A stretch of 19,799 nucleotides of DNA from Cellvibrionales bacterium UBA1854 (GCA_002338445.1 DDII01000099.1:1-19799); one strand, 5' to 3'; counted from the first letter of the stretch, positions 7,000-15,704 are shown. Notes: generated by a model from the sequence alone, not told the origin. Numbers and translations are program-made.

Positions 7000-9378
7000 T
7001 TAATCGGTCCCGCAAATCTGTTTTCTCACCAGTTCATAAGCCGTGAAGACTCGCTCTGGGGTCGCGGGCGTATCGAGCCTAGGACTAATGCGGTAGTCCG
7101 AAATACTGGAGATAGCATCTCTCAGCGCACTCCATGTCGATATCGCCAACATCAATGGCGGTTCTCCGACAGCTTTGGAGTGAAAAATTGTTGCCTCCAT
7201 ATTCGGACTTTTTGGCAGGAGTTCCACGTTAAAGCTGATTGGCGTATCGCTAATAGCAGGTATTTTATACGACGCCGTGTTATTGGTTGTCAACTTTCCC
7301 TTACAATCCCAAATCAATTCTTCACTTGTAAGCCACCCCATTCCCTGTATAAAGGCTCCCTCAATCTGGCCTATGTCCAGTGCAGGATTGATCGATGTAC
7401 CGACATCGTGACAGATATCAACTCTAGTGACTTTATATTCTCCGGTAAGTGTGTCGATAATAACTTCAGATACCGCGGCTCCATTAGCATAATAGTAGAA
7501 TGGTCGTCCCTTACCAGTTTTTCTGTCGTAATGTATTTTGGGAGTTCTGTAAAAGCCTGTGGCAGAAAGGCTTATTCTATTTATGTGTGCGAGCATAATG
7601 AAGTCTTTGAAAGCGTATGTATTTTTCCCAATCAATACCCTTCCATTTAAGAACTGTATTTCATTTTTACAGACAGAAAAATGGGCCATAGCAAACATTA
7701 CAAGACGGTCTTTTATTTTTTCCGCAGCATTCTTAGCTGCCATACCGTTGAGATCTGTGCTTGAAGAGGCTGCGGTTGGAGATGTATTGGGGACTTTATC
7801 TGTTCGTGTGGCGGAACAACTAATTACGCCGGTATCCACATCAAAAACATGCGCCACAATTTGTGCAACCTTTGTGAACAGTCCCTGTCCCATTTCGGTA
7901 CCACCGTGATTCAAGTGGATGGATCCGTCAGTGTAGATATGTACCAACGCTCCGGCTTGATTCATATGCTTTACAGTAAATGAGATACCGAACTTTACTG
8001 GAGTCAGTGCTAAGCCTTTTTTGAATAATTCACTCTTGGAGTTAAAAATTTTGATTTCCGCTTTTCGCTTCCAATAGTCTGATGTGGTTTCGAGACGATT
8101 TACCAATGCCGGAATGATGTGTTGCTCAATTTTTTGTCCATAGTGCGTTATGTCTCGTTTTTTTTCTTTGTTGTAAAAATTGATTTTCCTCACGGACAAC
8201 GGATCTTTACCAACGTTTCGAGCAATATCATCGATGATGTGTTCAATGGCCACCATTCCCTGCGGCCCCCCAAAACCCCTAAAAGCTGTGTTGGAAACCG
8301 TATTTGTTTTCACTCGATGACCGACAATTTTTGCATGCGGTAAAAAATACGCGTTGTCGGCGTGAAACATTGCACGATCAACTATCGCGTCCGATAAGTC
8401 CGCTGACATTCCGCAACTAGCAGCCAACTCTATTTCAATAGCTGTCAGTAGCCCGTTATCATCAAACCCAACCTTGTAACGGCTTTTAAAAGGATGTCGT
8501 TTTCCTGTAACAATAAAATCGTCAACTCGTGCCAGGCGGAGTTTTACCGGTCGATTAGTTTTCCGGGCGAGCAGGGCGGCAATACATGCCCATTGATTCG
8601 CATTTGTTTCTTTACCTCCGAATCCACCGCCCATTCGTCTGACATCAACTGTAATGAGATTCATTGGAACATTCAGCACCTCGGCAACGAGCCTCTGTCC
8701 TTCGGTGGGGCTTTGTGAGGAAGTGTGAACTATCATGCCGCCGCACTCTGTAGGGATACAGAGTGACACTTGACCCTCCAGATACATCTGCTCTTGCCCA
8801 CCGATATTAAGTTCACCCGACAGCATCCGAGTGGAATTCTTCAAAGCAATTGCGACATTTCCCCTTGTTTGTTCATGCGCTGGTCTGACAAACTGCTTTT
8901 TTTTCAGTGACTTTTCAAGCGCGTGGTCAGGCTCATGGATTTCGTATGTTATTTTGGCAAGTCTGGCAGCTCTTCGGGCTAGGACATAACTTTTTGCAGC
9001 CACGGCGAAAATCACTTGCCCATAGAACTCAACCACATCTCCTTCGTTGACCATTATTGGATCCCCGGGGTAAACGGGGCCAATATCGCAAATTCCGGGT
9101 ACATCGGAAAGTGTCAAGACGCTTACGACTCCTTCCGCTTTTTCGACTTGGCTCAAGTCAATCTTAGTTATTTGGCCTTTTGCAATGGAACTTAATCCAA
9201 CATAAGCATGCAAGGTTTGCTTTGGCTCTGGATGGTCATCGATATAGACAGCTTTTCCGCTAACGTGAGCAGTTGCACTTTCATGCTTTAAAGGGACCCC
9301 AATTTTACTGTTGGACTTGTCAACGTTGACCTCAAGATCGGATCTTTGTTCAAGCATTTTTTCAGTTTTAAAAGGCAT
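7000..9378 (-). CDS. xdhB: Xanthine dehydrogenase, molybdopterin-binding large subunit
   Basis: Catalytic subunit that hydroxylates hypoxanthine to xanthine and xanthine to urate at a molybdenum centre. At 792 residues it has the usual XdhB length. Motifs include GGQEQMYLEGQ (193-203, normally GGQEHFYLE), RMGGGFGGKE (248-257), TAFRGFGGPQG (364-374), MGQGLFTKVAQ (496-506) and KAVGEPPL (735-742). By comparison with characterised xanthine dehydrogenases, Glu257 and Arg367 correspond to the purine-binding residues and Glu739 to the catalytic base. All three are present, so activity on purines is expected. ATG 9378 overlaps xdhA by 11 nt, indicating coupled expression of the two subunits. Confidence 0.97.
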   Translation of the reverse strand: MPFKTEKMLEQRSDLEVNVDKSNSKIGVPLKHESATAHVSGKAVYIDDHPEPKQTLHAYVGLSSIAKGQITKIDLSQVEKAEGVVSVLTLSDVPGICDIGPVYPGDPIMVNEGDVVEFYGQVIFAVAAKSYVLARRAARLAKITYEIHEPDHALEKSLKKKQFVRPAHEQTRGNVAIALKNSTRMLSGELNIGGQEQMYLEGQVSLCIPTECGGMIVHTSSQSPTEGQRLVAEVLNVPMNLITVDVRRMGGGFGGKETNANQWACIAALLARKTNRPVKLRLARVDDFIVTGKRHPFKSRYKVGFDDNGLLTAIEIELAASCGMSADLSDAIVDRAMFHADNAYFLPHAKIVGHRVKTNTVSNTAFRGFGGPQGMVAIEHIIDDIARNVGKDPLSVRKINFYNKEKKRDITHYGQKIEQHIIPALVNRLETTSDYWKRKAEIKIFNSKSELFKKGLALTPVKFGISFTVKHMNQAGALVHIYTDGSIHLNHGGTEMGQGLFTKVAQIVAHVFDVDTGVISCSATRTDKVPNTSPTAASSSTDLNGMAAKNAAEKIKDRLVMFAMAHFSVCKNEIQFLNGRVLIGKNTYAFKDFIMLAHINRISLSATGFYRTPKIHYDRKTGKGRPFYYYANGAAVSEVIIDTLTGEYKVTRVDICHDVGTSINPALDIGQIEGAFIQGMGWLTSEELIWDCKGKLTTNNTASYKIPAISDTPISFNVELLPKSPNMEATIFHSKAVGEPPLMLAISTWSALRDAISSISDYRISPRLDTPATPERVFTAYELVRKQICGTD

Positions 9379-10822
9379 AGTGCGTCACGCGAAACTTTTC
9401 GTTGTCCAATCCATTTTCTTCCAGAAAATACCGCTTCAATAAATTTCTTGCTACAGATAGTCGGTAACCCGCGGTCGCACGAAAGTCAGATATCGGGGAG
9501 AAATCTTGAGGGATGCGCGCCATTGCGTCCTCGATCGTAACTTCTGACCACGTTTTTCCAAGCATGCTTTTTTCACATATTTCAGCTCGTTTAGGTACCT
9601 CAGCCATACCACCATAGGCGATGCGAGCCTCTTTAATTAATCCATCTTCGCGGACAATTGATATGGCTGCACACAGACTGGAGATGTCATCATCGATTCT
9701 TTTACTAACCTTATACGCTCTGAGAGAAAGGTGTCTTGTGCTCATCGGTATTTGAATGTCCTTGATAAATTCTTGGGGCATTAGTTGAGTTTTTTTGTAT
9801 CCAGTGTAAAACTCCTCCAGCGGGATTGTTCGCTCCGAATCCATTTTCATAAGCGTTATGTTTGCATTTAATGCGATTAGCACAGGTGGCATGTCAGCAA
9901 CCGGCGACGCGTTGGCGATATTTCCGCCCAGCGTGCCACGGTTTCGAATTTGTAGGGACCCGAAACGCTCAATTAGCTCTGTGAGATTAGGTTGAAGATT
10001 AACCAAAGTAGCTTTTGCATCGGTAAGATTTACTGCTGCGCCGATAATAATATGTCCATTATTCTCATAAACGGAATTCATCTGAGGTACATTTAAAATA
10101 TCGATCAACGTCTCGAATTTTTTTAAGCCTTGAGTAATTTCCAACGATAAGTCGGTACCTCCTGCAACCAGTCTTGCTTCTGGATGCTCATGGAGTAGTT
10201 TGCATAACTCCCGGATGTCTCGTGGCATAAGGTATTGTTGATTTTTAGCGGATAAAAAGCTGGGGGTATCCTCGTTTTTGATACGTTCTAACTTTTTTAT
10301 GGTAGCACTCCTAGAGGCATCAAATTGATCACTTATATAATCCTGGTACATAGAGAAAGCGGCGTTTATTATTGACTTATATCCAGTACATCTACAGAGG
10401 TTTCCGCTTAAAGCTTCTAATATTTTTTCGCGTTCCGGTTTTTCGTTATTTTTTAGATATGAAAATAGAGACATTACAAAACCAGGGGTGCAAAAACCAC
10501 ATTGCGAACCATGGTTATCTACCATAGCTTGCTGGCAGTTATGAAGCGATTCACCACGTTGCAGATGCTCTACAGTGATTATTTGCCGACCATGTAAGCT
10601 GCCGAGGGGAACTATACATGCATTGACTGCTTCGTATTGCAAACTTGATTTGTTAACACCAAGTTTCGATGTTACAACTGTACAAGCGCCGCAGTCTCCC
10701 GAGGCACAACCCTCTTTCGTGCCGGTAAGATACAATTCTTCCCTTAAATATTCCAACAAGGAAATGTTAGGATTTATCTCCTCTAATGTAATTTCATTGT
10801 TGTTTAGCAAGAATCTTATCAT
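9368..10822 (-). CDS. xdhA: Xanthine dehydrogenase, FeS/FAD small subunit
   Basis: Electron-transfer subunit carrying two [2Fe-2S] clusters and FAD, passing electrons from XdhB to NAD. At 484 residues the domain order is complete: a plant-ferredoxin-type cluster with Cys39, Cys44, Cys47 and Cys69 (CASGDCGAC), a second cluster with Cys108, Cys111, Cys143 and Cys145 (QCGFCTPG, LCRCTGY), then the FAD domain with LVAGGTDLSL (218-227) and TLGGNIANASPVAD (297-310), and a CO-dehydrogenase-flavoprotein-like C-terminal domain. ATG 10822 is preceded by a weak AGG seven nt upstream. It is the first gene of the minus-strand operon, with the divergent control region immediately upstream. Confidence 0.97.
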   Translation of the reverse strand: MIRFLLNNNEITLEEINPNISLLEYLREELYLTGTKEGCASGDCGACTVVTSKLGVNKSSLQYEAVNACIVPLGSLHGRQIITVEHLQRGESLHNCQQAMVDNHGSQCGFCTPGFVMSLFSYLKNNEKPEREKILEALSGNLCRCTGYKSIINAAFSMYQDYISDQFDASRSATIKKLERIKNEDTPSFLSAKNQQYLMPRDIRELCKLLHEHPEARLVAGGTDLSLEITQGLKKFETLIDILNVPQMNSVYENNGHIIIGAAVNLTDAKATLVNLQPNLTELIERFGSLQIRNRGTLGGNIANASPVADMPPVLIALNANITLMKMDSERTIPLEEFYTGYKKTQLMPQEFIKDIQIPMSTRHLSLRAYKVSKRIDDDISSLCAAISIVREDGLIKEARIAYGGMAEVPKRAEICEKSMLGKTWSEVTIEDAMARIPQDFSPISDFRATAGYRLSVARNLLKRYFLEENGLDNEKFRVTHYAF

Positions 10823-10857
10823 AAGATAGCCTATTCATGGTCTTGATGAGGCTTCGT

Positions 10858-10908
10858 AGCAAAAGAGCAAAGAATCCAAAGTCAACATCTCTGATAGTAT
10901 CTTTTGCT
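10858..10908. repeat. 9-bp inverted repeat in the xdhA leader
   Basis: AGCAAAAGA (10858-10866) and TCTTTTGCT (10900-10908) are perfect reverse complements separated by 33 bp, 36 to 86 bp upstream of the xdhA ATG. If transcription starts upstream of it, the mRNA leader could form this stem; otherwise it may be a pair of protein-binding half sites. No run of T follows on either strand, so it is not a typical terminator. Confidence 0.35.
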
Positions 10909-10916
10909 TAAAATTG

Positions 10917-10936
10917 TTTGGTTCTATCGAACCAAA
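10917..10936. promoter_or_regulatory. Putative operator palindrome upstream of xdhA
   Basis: TTTGGTTC-TATC-GAACCAAA is a perfect 8-bp inverted repeat with a 4-bp spacer, about 95 bp upstream of xdhA and 300 bp upstream of the ABC ATPase. Size and symmetry fit a dimeric transcription factor site. The cognate regulator is not in this window and the family cannot be named. No second exact copy was noticed elsewhere in the window. Confidence 0.5.
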
Positions 10937-11236
10937 AGCCTATTTTACGATCATCTGCTATCCCTCTTAAGCAGTCAAGATGCAGATAAGCATAAGAATC
11001 ATGAATTGCTGACACTAAGTAAATACATCTGTGTCAATTTTCACTCCAAGATACGGCAGTGATTGAGAGTTGATTCACTATCGATACAGAATTACTTGGT
11101 TGATTAAACAGAAGGGCGACCGCTATCAGTTTTATACGAACGAAAGCTTTCCATTTATGTTTTCAATGTGTAACTATGCTAATTTGTTTTTACTGTAACC
11201 ACTCAGGATGTATGAATTATGTGGCGGATACTTTAA

Positions 11237-12778
11237 ATGACTGACCTAGAAAATAGTTTAGTTCTAACAAATATTTCTAAACAGTACGGTGATCGGTTTG
11301 CAAACAATAATATTAGCCTTGAGGTAGTTGGTGGGCGCATCACTGCGATAGTCGGAGAGAATGGAGCAGGTAAAAGCACACTCATGAAAATCATTCATGG
11401 TTCGATTTCACCAGACTCTGGTAATTTGCATTGGAATGGAAAAATTCTAACGAAGCACTCCCCCGCTCGTGCCAGAGATCTTGGGATACAGATGGTCTAT
11501 CAGCATTTTTCATTATTCGAGACCCTCAGTGTTCAAGATAATGTTAGTCTGGCTTTAGGGTTGGAAAATTTAATTGGTGAGCCGAGTATTCTTGATCGAA
11601 TAAATCAAAAATGTGAAGAATTTGGGATTGCTATTGATCCTGACCGACTAGTCTACAGTCTATCCATGGGAGAGCGTCAAAGGGTAGAGTTGGTAAGGTG
11701 CTTGTTACAGAAAGTAAATCTACTCATTTTGGATGAACCGACTTCGGTACTCACCCCGCAGGAAACAAAGTCCCTCTTCGGCGTACTCAAGAGATTAGCT
11801 GACCGGGGAGTGAGTATCTTATTCATAAGCCATAAATTATATGAAGTAAAAGAGCTTTGTGATCAAGCTATAATTTTACGTAATGGAAAAGTCGAGGGTA
11901 GTTTTAATCCAAAAAAGAAAACTGTTGTTGAAATAGCAAATCTCATGGTGGGCGAGGAGTTAACCGTTCCGAAGAACTTTGAGAAAAGAGAAAGTAAAAC
12001 CACAATTTTGGAGGTAAAAAATTTTTACTCTGATAACTCGGGATCTTTCAGCACATCGTTGAAAGACGTAAGTTTCGAGTTAAGAGCGGGAGAGATCCTA
12101 GGGATCGCAGGGATCTCTGGAAATGGACAAGCGGAGCTTTTTAATGCTGTAAGCGGAGAGGGAGACCAATTTTGTGAGGGTATGATTGAATTTAAGGAAC
12201 AGGACATCAGTCACCTGTCCCCTCAAATGCGTCGAGAGACTGGAGTCCACTTTGTCCCTGAGGACCGATTAGGTCGTGGTGCTATTGAAACGATGTCGTT
12301 ATGGGAAAATTCAATTCTTACGCTAGCAGTGCCGGAGATCAGAAAAAAGTTTTTCCTCGATAAAAGCTATTTAAACAGCTGGACTAAGGAGATCATTGAC
12401 AAGTTCTCTGTTCAATGTTTGGGCTACGCTGCAAATGCAGGTAGTCTTTCTGGGGGTAATTTACAAAAATTCATCATGGGTCGGGAGATTTTGCAACAAC
12501 CGGAAGTTCTGGTCGTGACAAATCCAACCTGGGGTGTTGATGTTGCAGCCGCTGCAGCAATTCATCATGCATTGATTTCTCTTCGAGATCGTGGTGCTGG
12601 AATTCTCGTTATTTCCGAAGATATTGATGAGTTATTTAAGTTGAGTGATAGATTAGTGGTTATTTGCGAGGGTAAACTCTCAAAAGCAAGGTCTATAAAA
12701 TCTACTTCAATTCAAGAAGTTGGTCAGCAAATGGTCGGGGCTAATTCATCTACTACTCTCGCAAATGAATCAAGGTAA
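11237..12778 (+). CDS. ABC importer ATPase, YufO/RbsA-like double NBD, probable nucleoside/purine uptake
   Basis: A 513-residue cytoplasmic ATPase with two fused nucleotide-binding domains, the form that drives nucleoside and simple-sugar importers. Domain one is complete: Walker A GENGAGKST (40-48), Q-loop MVYQHF (Gln89), signature LSMGE (142-146) and Walker B LLILDEP (162-168). Domain two is degenerate: GISGNGQAEL (292-301) in place of Walker A with no GKS/T, signature LSGGNLQK (404-411), and VLVVTNPTWGVD (424-435) without the Walker B Asp-Glu pair. This one-active-site layout is normal for the family. An in-frame stop just before ATG 11237 fixes the start; a GCGGA lies about 9 nt upstream. 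Placement opposite the xdh operon, and resemblance to ATPases found beside purine operons in other proteobacteria, suggest purine or nucleoside substrates (inference). Confidence 0.88.
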   Translation: MTDLENSLVLTNISKQYGDRFANNNISLEVVGGRITAIVGENGAGKSTLMKIIHGSISPDSGNLHWNGKILTKHSPARARDLGIQMVYQHFSLFETLSVQDNVSLALGLENLIGEPSILDRINQKCEEFGIAIDPDRLVYSLSMGERQRVELVRCLLQKVNLLILDEPTSVLTPQETKSLFGVLKRLADRGVSILFISHKLYEVKELCDQAIILRNGKVEGSFNPKKKTVVEIANLMVGEELTVPKNFEKRESKTTILEVKNFYSDNSGSFSTSLKDVSFELRAGEILGIAGISGNGQAELFNAVSGEGDQFCEGMIEFKEQDISHLSPQMRRETGVHFVPEDRLGRGAIETMSLWENSILTLAVPEIRKKFFLDKSYLNSWTKEIIDKFSVQCLGYAANAGSLSGGNLQKFIMGREILQQPEVLVVTNPTWGVDVAAAAAIHHALISLRDRGAGILVISEDIDELFKLSDRLVVICEGKLSKARSIKSTSIQEVGQQMVGANSSTTLANESR

Positions 12779-12793
12779 TATTTTGGCTGGGCT

Positions 12794-13867
12794 ATGATTA
12801 AGTTCGAACTTCGTGAAACCGAATCCAGAGTGATGGGTGTTGTTTCGCCTTTGCTTGCGGGTATTTTTACGCTTTTGACAGGAGGATTGCTGTTTTATGC
12901 GCTTGGAGAACCTCCAGCAAAGACCTTGTATACCTTTTTTATAGTACCAGTTAGCACCCTCTACGGATTGAGTGAGCTAACTGTAAAGGCGACTCCAATA
13001 CTAATGTGCGCTATTGGTTTAACTTTATGCTATCGCGCAAACGTTTGGAATATCGGAGCAGAGGGTCAATTATTAATTGGTGCCCTTGTAGGGGGCTACG
13101 CCGCACTTTTGCTTGGCAATTCAACGTCTTTTTGGGCTTTGCCTTTGACCCTCTGTATTGGGATTTTTGGTGGGCTTTGTTGGGCGTCGATACCTGCTAT
13201 GCTAAAGATCTACTTCAATACAAATGAGATTCTCACCACAATTATGCTGAATTATATTGCCCTTAACTTACTTCTTTTTGCGATTCATGGCCCTTTGAAA
13301 GATCCCCATGGCTACAACTTCCCCGAATCTGCGCTTTTCTCGGACAATATACTTTTACCAACACTTTTTGATGCGCTGCGAATGCATATTGGATTTTTTA
13401 TCGGCATTCTACTGATTGTTTTGTTGTGGATCGGGATAAACAAAACGTTAATTGGATTCCAAATCACTGCCTTGGGCAAGGATGACAAAGCGTCGCGGTT
13501 TGCGGGTTTCAATAAAAAAGCGTTGACATGGTTGGTATTTATAATGAGTGGAGGTCTAGCAGGATTGGCGGGGGCCATTGAAGTAACGGGTCCAATTGGA
13601 CAACTAATTCCACATATATCTCCGGGGTATGGTTATGCAGCAATAGTGGTTGTTTTTCTTGGAAGACTTCATCCCTTGGGTATTCTTTTAGCAAGCCTCC
13701 TAATGGCCCTTCTTTACCTGGGTGGTGAAATGGTGCAAATTGAACTTGGGTTACCTCTGGCGTTGACAGGGTTATTCCAAGGTATTTTGCTATTTTTTCT
13801 TTTATCTTGCGATGTTCTGATAACTTACCGCATCCGTTTTGTGAGGAAAAGAACAGAGGTGACTTAA
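12794..13867 (+). CDS. ABC importer inner-membrane permease, YufP-like
   Basis: A 357-residue polytopic membrane protein of the branched-chain/simple-sugar/nucleoside permease family. The conserved segment CYRANVWNIGAEGQLLIGAL (near residues 80-100) is typical of nucleoside-type permeases such as YufP/NupP. TNEILTTIMLNYIALNLL (near 144) and the late LGKDDKASRFAGFNKKALTW loop (near 230) are also characteristic. Roughly nine or ten hydrophobic helices can be counted. ATG 12794 lies 15 nt after the ATPase stop, so the two are co-transcribed; the ribosome-binding site is weak. Members of this family normally pair with a second, different permease and a BMP-type periplasmic lipoprotein. Neither follows here; the next gene is on the opposite strand after 226 bp. 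Confidence 0.88.
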   Translation: MIKFELRETESRVMGVVSPLLAGIFTLLTGGLLFYALGEPPAKTLYTFFIVPVSTLYGLSELTVKATPILMCAIGLTLCYRANVWNIGAEGQLLIGALVGGYAALLLGNSTSFWALPLTLCIGIFGGLCWASIPAMLKIYFNTNEILTTIMLNYIALNLLLFAIHGPLKDPHGYNFPESALFSDNILLPTLFDALRMHIGFFIGILLIVLLWIGINKTLIGFQITALGKDDKASRFAGFNKKALTWLVFIMSGGLAGLAGAIEVTGPIGQLIPHISPGYGYAAIVVVFLGRLHPLGILLASLLMALLYLGGEMVQIELGLPLALTGLFQGILLFFLLSCDVLITYRIRFVRKRTEVT

Positions 13868-14012
13868 CCGGGGCGCCTCACTTTTAATTGCAGTCCCCTG
13901 GATAATTACATCAAATATTTATTTTGGCAGCGTCAGCCTGTGAGGGCTTTATGAGGTTGATACTTTTTCATATTGAGAAATTAGATTTTCTTTCCGCGGT
14001 ACCCCACTGGCG

Positions 14013-14051
14013 GCACCACCCAGTTGGTTTCATCTAACTGAGGTGTGGTGC
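14013..14051. other. Hairpin between convergent genes
   Basis: GCACCAC (14013-14019) pairs with GTGGTGC (14045-14051), with an inner CAGTT/AACTG stem (14021-14025/14036-14040). CCAGT at 14020-14024 could alternatively pair with ACTGG at 14006-14010. It sits in the 226-bp gap where the ABC genes and the adenosine deaminase gene converge, a natural place for a terminator. No U-run follows on either strand, so an intrinsic terminator is not well supported; an mRNA end-stabilising or palindromic repeat element is possible. The rest of the gap shows nothing recognisable. Confidence 0.4.
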
Positions 14052-14093
14052 GGGTTAAAACGTTCTAAGATTAAGACCGGTTCAAGATTGTAA

Positions 14094-15704
14094 TTAAATC
14101 CGCACAGCTTGCTCAAAAAGAGAAATTTTTTGTTCTAGCTGCCACTGCATTCTTGCCTTCGAGCTAGTGCTCAAAAAGTGCTCGCAACGATCAGTCAATA
14201 TTTCCTCGTCTGTGTTTTTGTCCTCTGAGCACTCGTCAATGACCTCTCCAGTGAGAGTATCTTTGAATAGAGGTGCTCCTTGAAGGAAGCTGTATTGGAT
14301 CGCGTTTCTGGAGAGGCTTCTAATTGTTTTATAATCAAGGTCGTATTCCGTGACCGCGCGAGAATATTCATTCGTCAGATCAATTCGCGATACGCCCTCA
14401 TCATCTGTCGAGATCGTGAGTGGAACTCCATATTCCATGTATGTCTTGAAGGGATGTTCGGCCCCACTGATGCCAAGGATAACATCATTACTTGTAAGAT
14501 TGATCTCTACCGCAATGGAATGTTTTGCCATGTGCTCCAGTAATTCGTTTAAGTCATCTTCATAAGCAATATCGATTCCATGGCCGATTCGTTTGGCTCC
14601 TGCTATCATAATTGCAGCTCTGACGTGCCATCCAAGGTGCTTTGGAGGTACTAGTCCGAGAGTAAGTTCACCTGCATGCAATGCAATCCCGTTTGAGGAA
14701 TTTTTGAACTGTTTGCTTATGTCCGAAATAAAGCTCATATGTAATCGGTAATCGCGCAGAGCAATAGGATCGTCTTCGGGTGCGACAAAGTTGAGTCCAA
14801 CAACTCTCGAGTCTGCGTCAATCAGCTTGAATGCGAGTACCGTTTGAGCATAAACCTGGACAGGAGAAAATGTTCTTATGACCTGTGCTAGGTACCTAAC
14901 CTCCACATCACAGCCATCAAACCGGTTTGACTTCACTTCTTTACATTTTTGGATTTCTCTCCGACGACTTTCAATTTGGTCGAGGGTGCTAGTAACTTGG
15001 CTCACCTGATCATCAATGAAATTATGGTCAAGGATTTCAGTAAACTCATGAGAGGTGGTTCCATATTCGGTTGCCGCCCAGTTAGCGACCTCGAACATTC
15101 CTAAGCTCTGCATCAATTCAAGATATAGAATATTTTGCCTCGAGGCACGAGTGGTAACCTCTGCGACAATGTCACCTCGGTTTCCCGGGACTAGGCTAGA
15201 AAATCTACCAAATGTGGAGAAAAATTGGTCGTGTCCAGAAATTTCCTTTAGACCATAATCTCTAACTGAGAGCTGGTCTATTATTTCTGTTAAGTTGGGT
15301 ATTCCATATTCATTTACTTTATTCGCGGAAGGTGGCTCTCCAATTAAAACACCTATTTCTGTACCATTTTCGTTTTTTTTGCAGGGTGGGGCAGAGAGCG
15401 TTTTGCTCACTGGGTGCACGCACATACCTTGTGAAATTGCTAGTTCGATAAAAGACTCAGCGTAGAATGCCCCAGATAAATGATTGTGAAGATCTCCACC
15501 CTTCGGATACTTTTGCAAAAAATTACGCAATCGCACCGGATTTGACTTTACCTCTTCGAATATCGCTGATATGTCGTCGGTTATGGTCTTTCCGTTACAT
15601 GCGTTGAGAAAGGACACCACAATTACGGGGGTTGCTAAAATTGATAGACGCACTATTCGGCTTAACACACGCACCTTTAGTCCAATCCTTTCTGTGTCAA
15701 TCAT
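14094..15704 (-). CDS. Adenosine deaminase, predicted lipoprotein (ADGF-like)
   Basis: Predicted to deaminate adenosine or deoxyadenosine to inosine, outside the cytoplasm. From ATG 15704 it has 536 residues, well above the roughly 330 of cytosolic Add, and resembles the long secreted/ADGF-type deaminases. The N-terminus has basic residues, a hydrophobic stretch and a lipobox, VVSFLNAC, with lipidated Cys36. Catalytic motifs are intact: GDLHNHLSG (His73, His75), ALHAGE (His343, Glu346), KRIGHGIDI (His375), NLTSN and ISTDDEG (Asp434, Asp435). An in-frame TTG at 15713 would add three residues. It lies 43 nt downstream of the NUP gene on the same strand, so the two are probably one operon. Lipidation is predicted from the motif; sorting to inner or outer membrane is not certain. 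Confidence 0.88.
   Translation of the reverse strand: MIDTERIGLKVRVLSRIVRLSILATPVIVVSFLNACNGKTITDDISAIFEEVKSNPVRLRNFLQKYPKGGDLHNHLSGAFYAESFIELAISQGMCVHPVSKTLSAPPCKKNENGTEIGVLIGEPPSANKVNEYGIPNLTEIIDQLSVRDYGLKEISGHDQFFSTFGRFSSLVPGNRGDIVAEVTTRASRQNILYLELMQSLGMFEVANWAATEYGTTSHEFTEILDHNFIDDQVSQVTSTLDQIESRRREIQKCKEVKSNRFDGCDVEVRYLAQVIRTFSPVQVYAQTVLAFKLIDADSRVVGLNFVAPEDDPIALRDYRLHMSFISDISKQFKNSSNGIALHAGELTLGLVPPKHLGWHVRAAIMIAGAKRIGHGIDIAYEDDLNELLEHMAKHSIAVEINLTSNDVILGISGAEHPFKTYMEYGVPLTISTDDEGVSRIDLTNEYSRAVTEYDLDYKTIRSLSRNAIQYSFLQGAPLFKDTLTGEVIDECSEDKNTDEEILTDRCEHFLSTSSKARMQWQLEQKISLFEQAVRI

Larger units (their letters stand above)
10823..11236. promoter_or_regulatory. Divergent control region between the xdh operon and the ABC transporter genes
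   Basis: This 414-bp stretch has no plausible gene. It must hold the xdhA promoter (minus) and the ABC operon promoter (plus). It contains a strong palindrome at 10917-10936, an AGCAAAAGA/TCTTTTGCT inverted repeat at 10858-10908, and TGACAC-N15-GTGTCA near 11007-11033. A weak plus-strand promoter candidate is TTGATT (11100-11105), an 18-bp spacer and TATCAG (11124-11129), each box matching consensus at four of six bases. No convincing sigma-70 promoter is seen for xdhA; a poor GATACT-like -10 would place the palindrome near its -35 region. Confidence 0.5.

Noticed and set aside
10857..10885. Minus-strand promoter with TTGACT at 10885-10880 for xdhA
   Set aside because: The -10 position 17 or 18 bp away reads TTGCTA or TGCTAC, a very poor match to TATAAT.
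10823..11236. Purine (guanine/adenine) or xanthine riboswitch in the divergent region
   Set aside because: The conserved core of the purine riboswitch is not found on either strand, and I cannot match the xanthine-binding motif; I would not claim one without a covariance-model search.
12089..12622. Missing Walker A lysine and Walker B acidic residues in the second ATPase domain as a sign of inactivation
   Set aside because: A degenerate second site is normal in the RbsA/YufO-type double ATPases; the first domain is complete.
13869..13904. GGGG/CCCC inverted repeat just after the permease as a terminator
   Set aside because: The stem is short and imperfect with a long loop and no T-run behind it.
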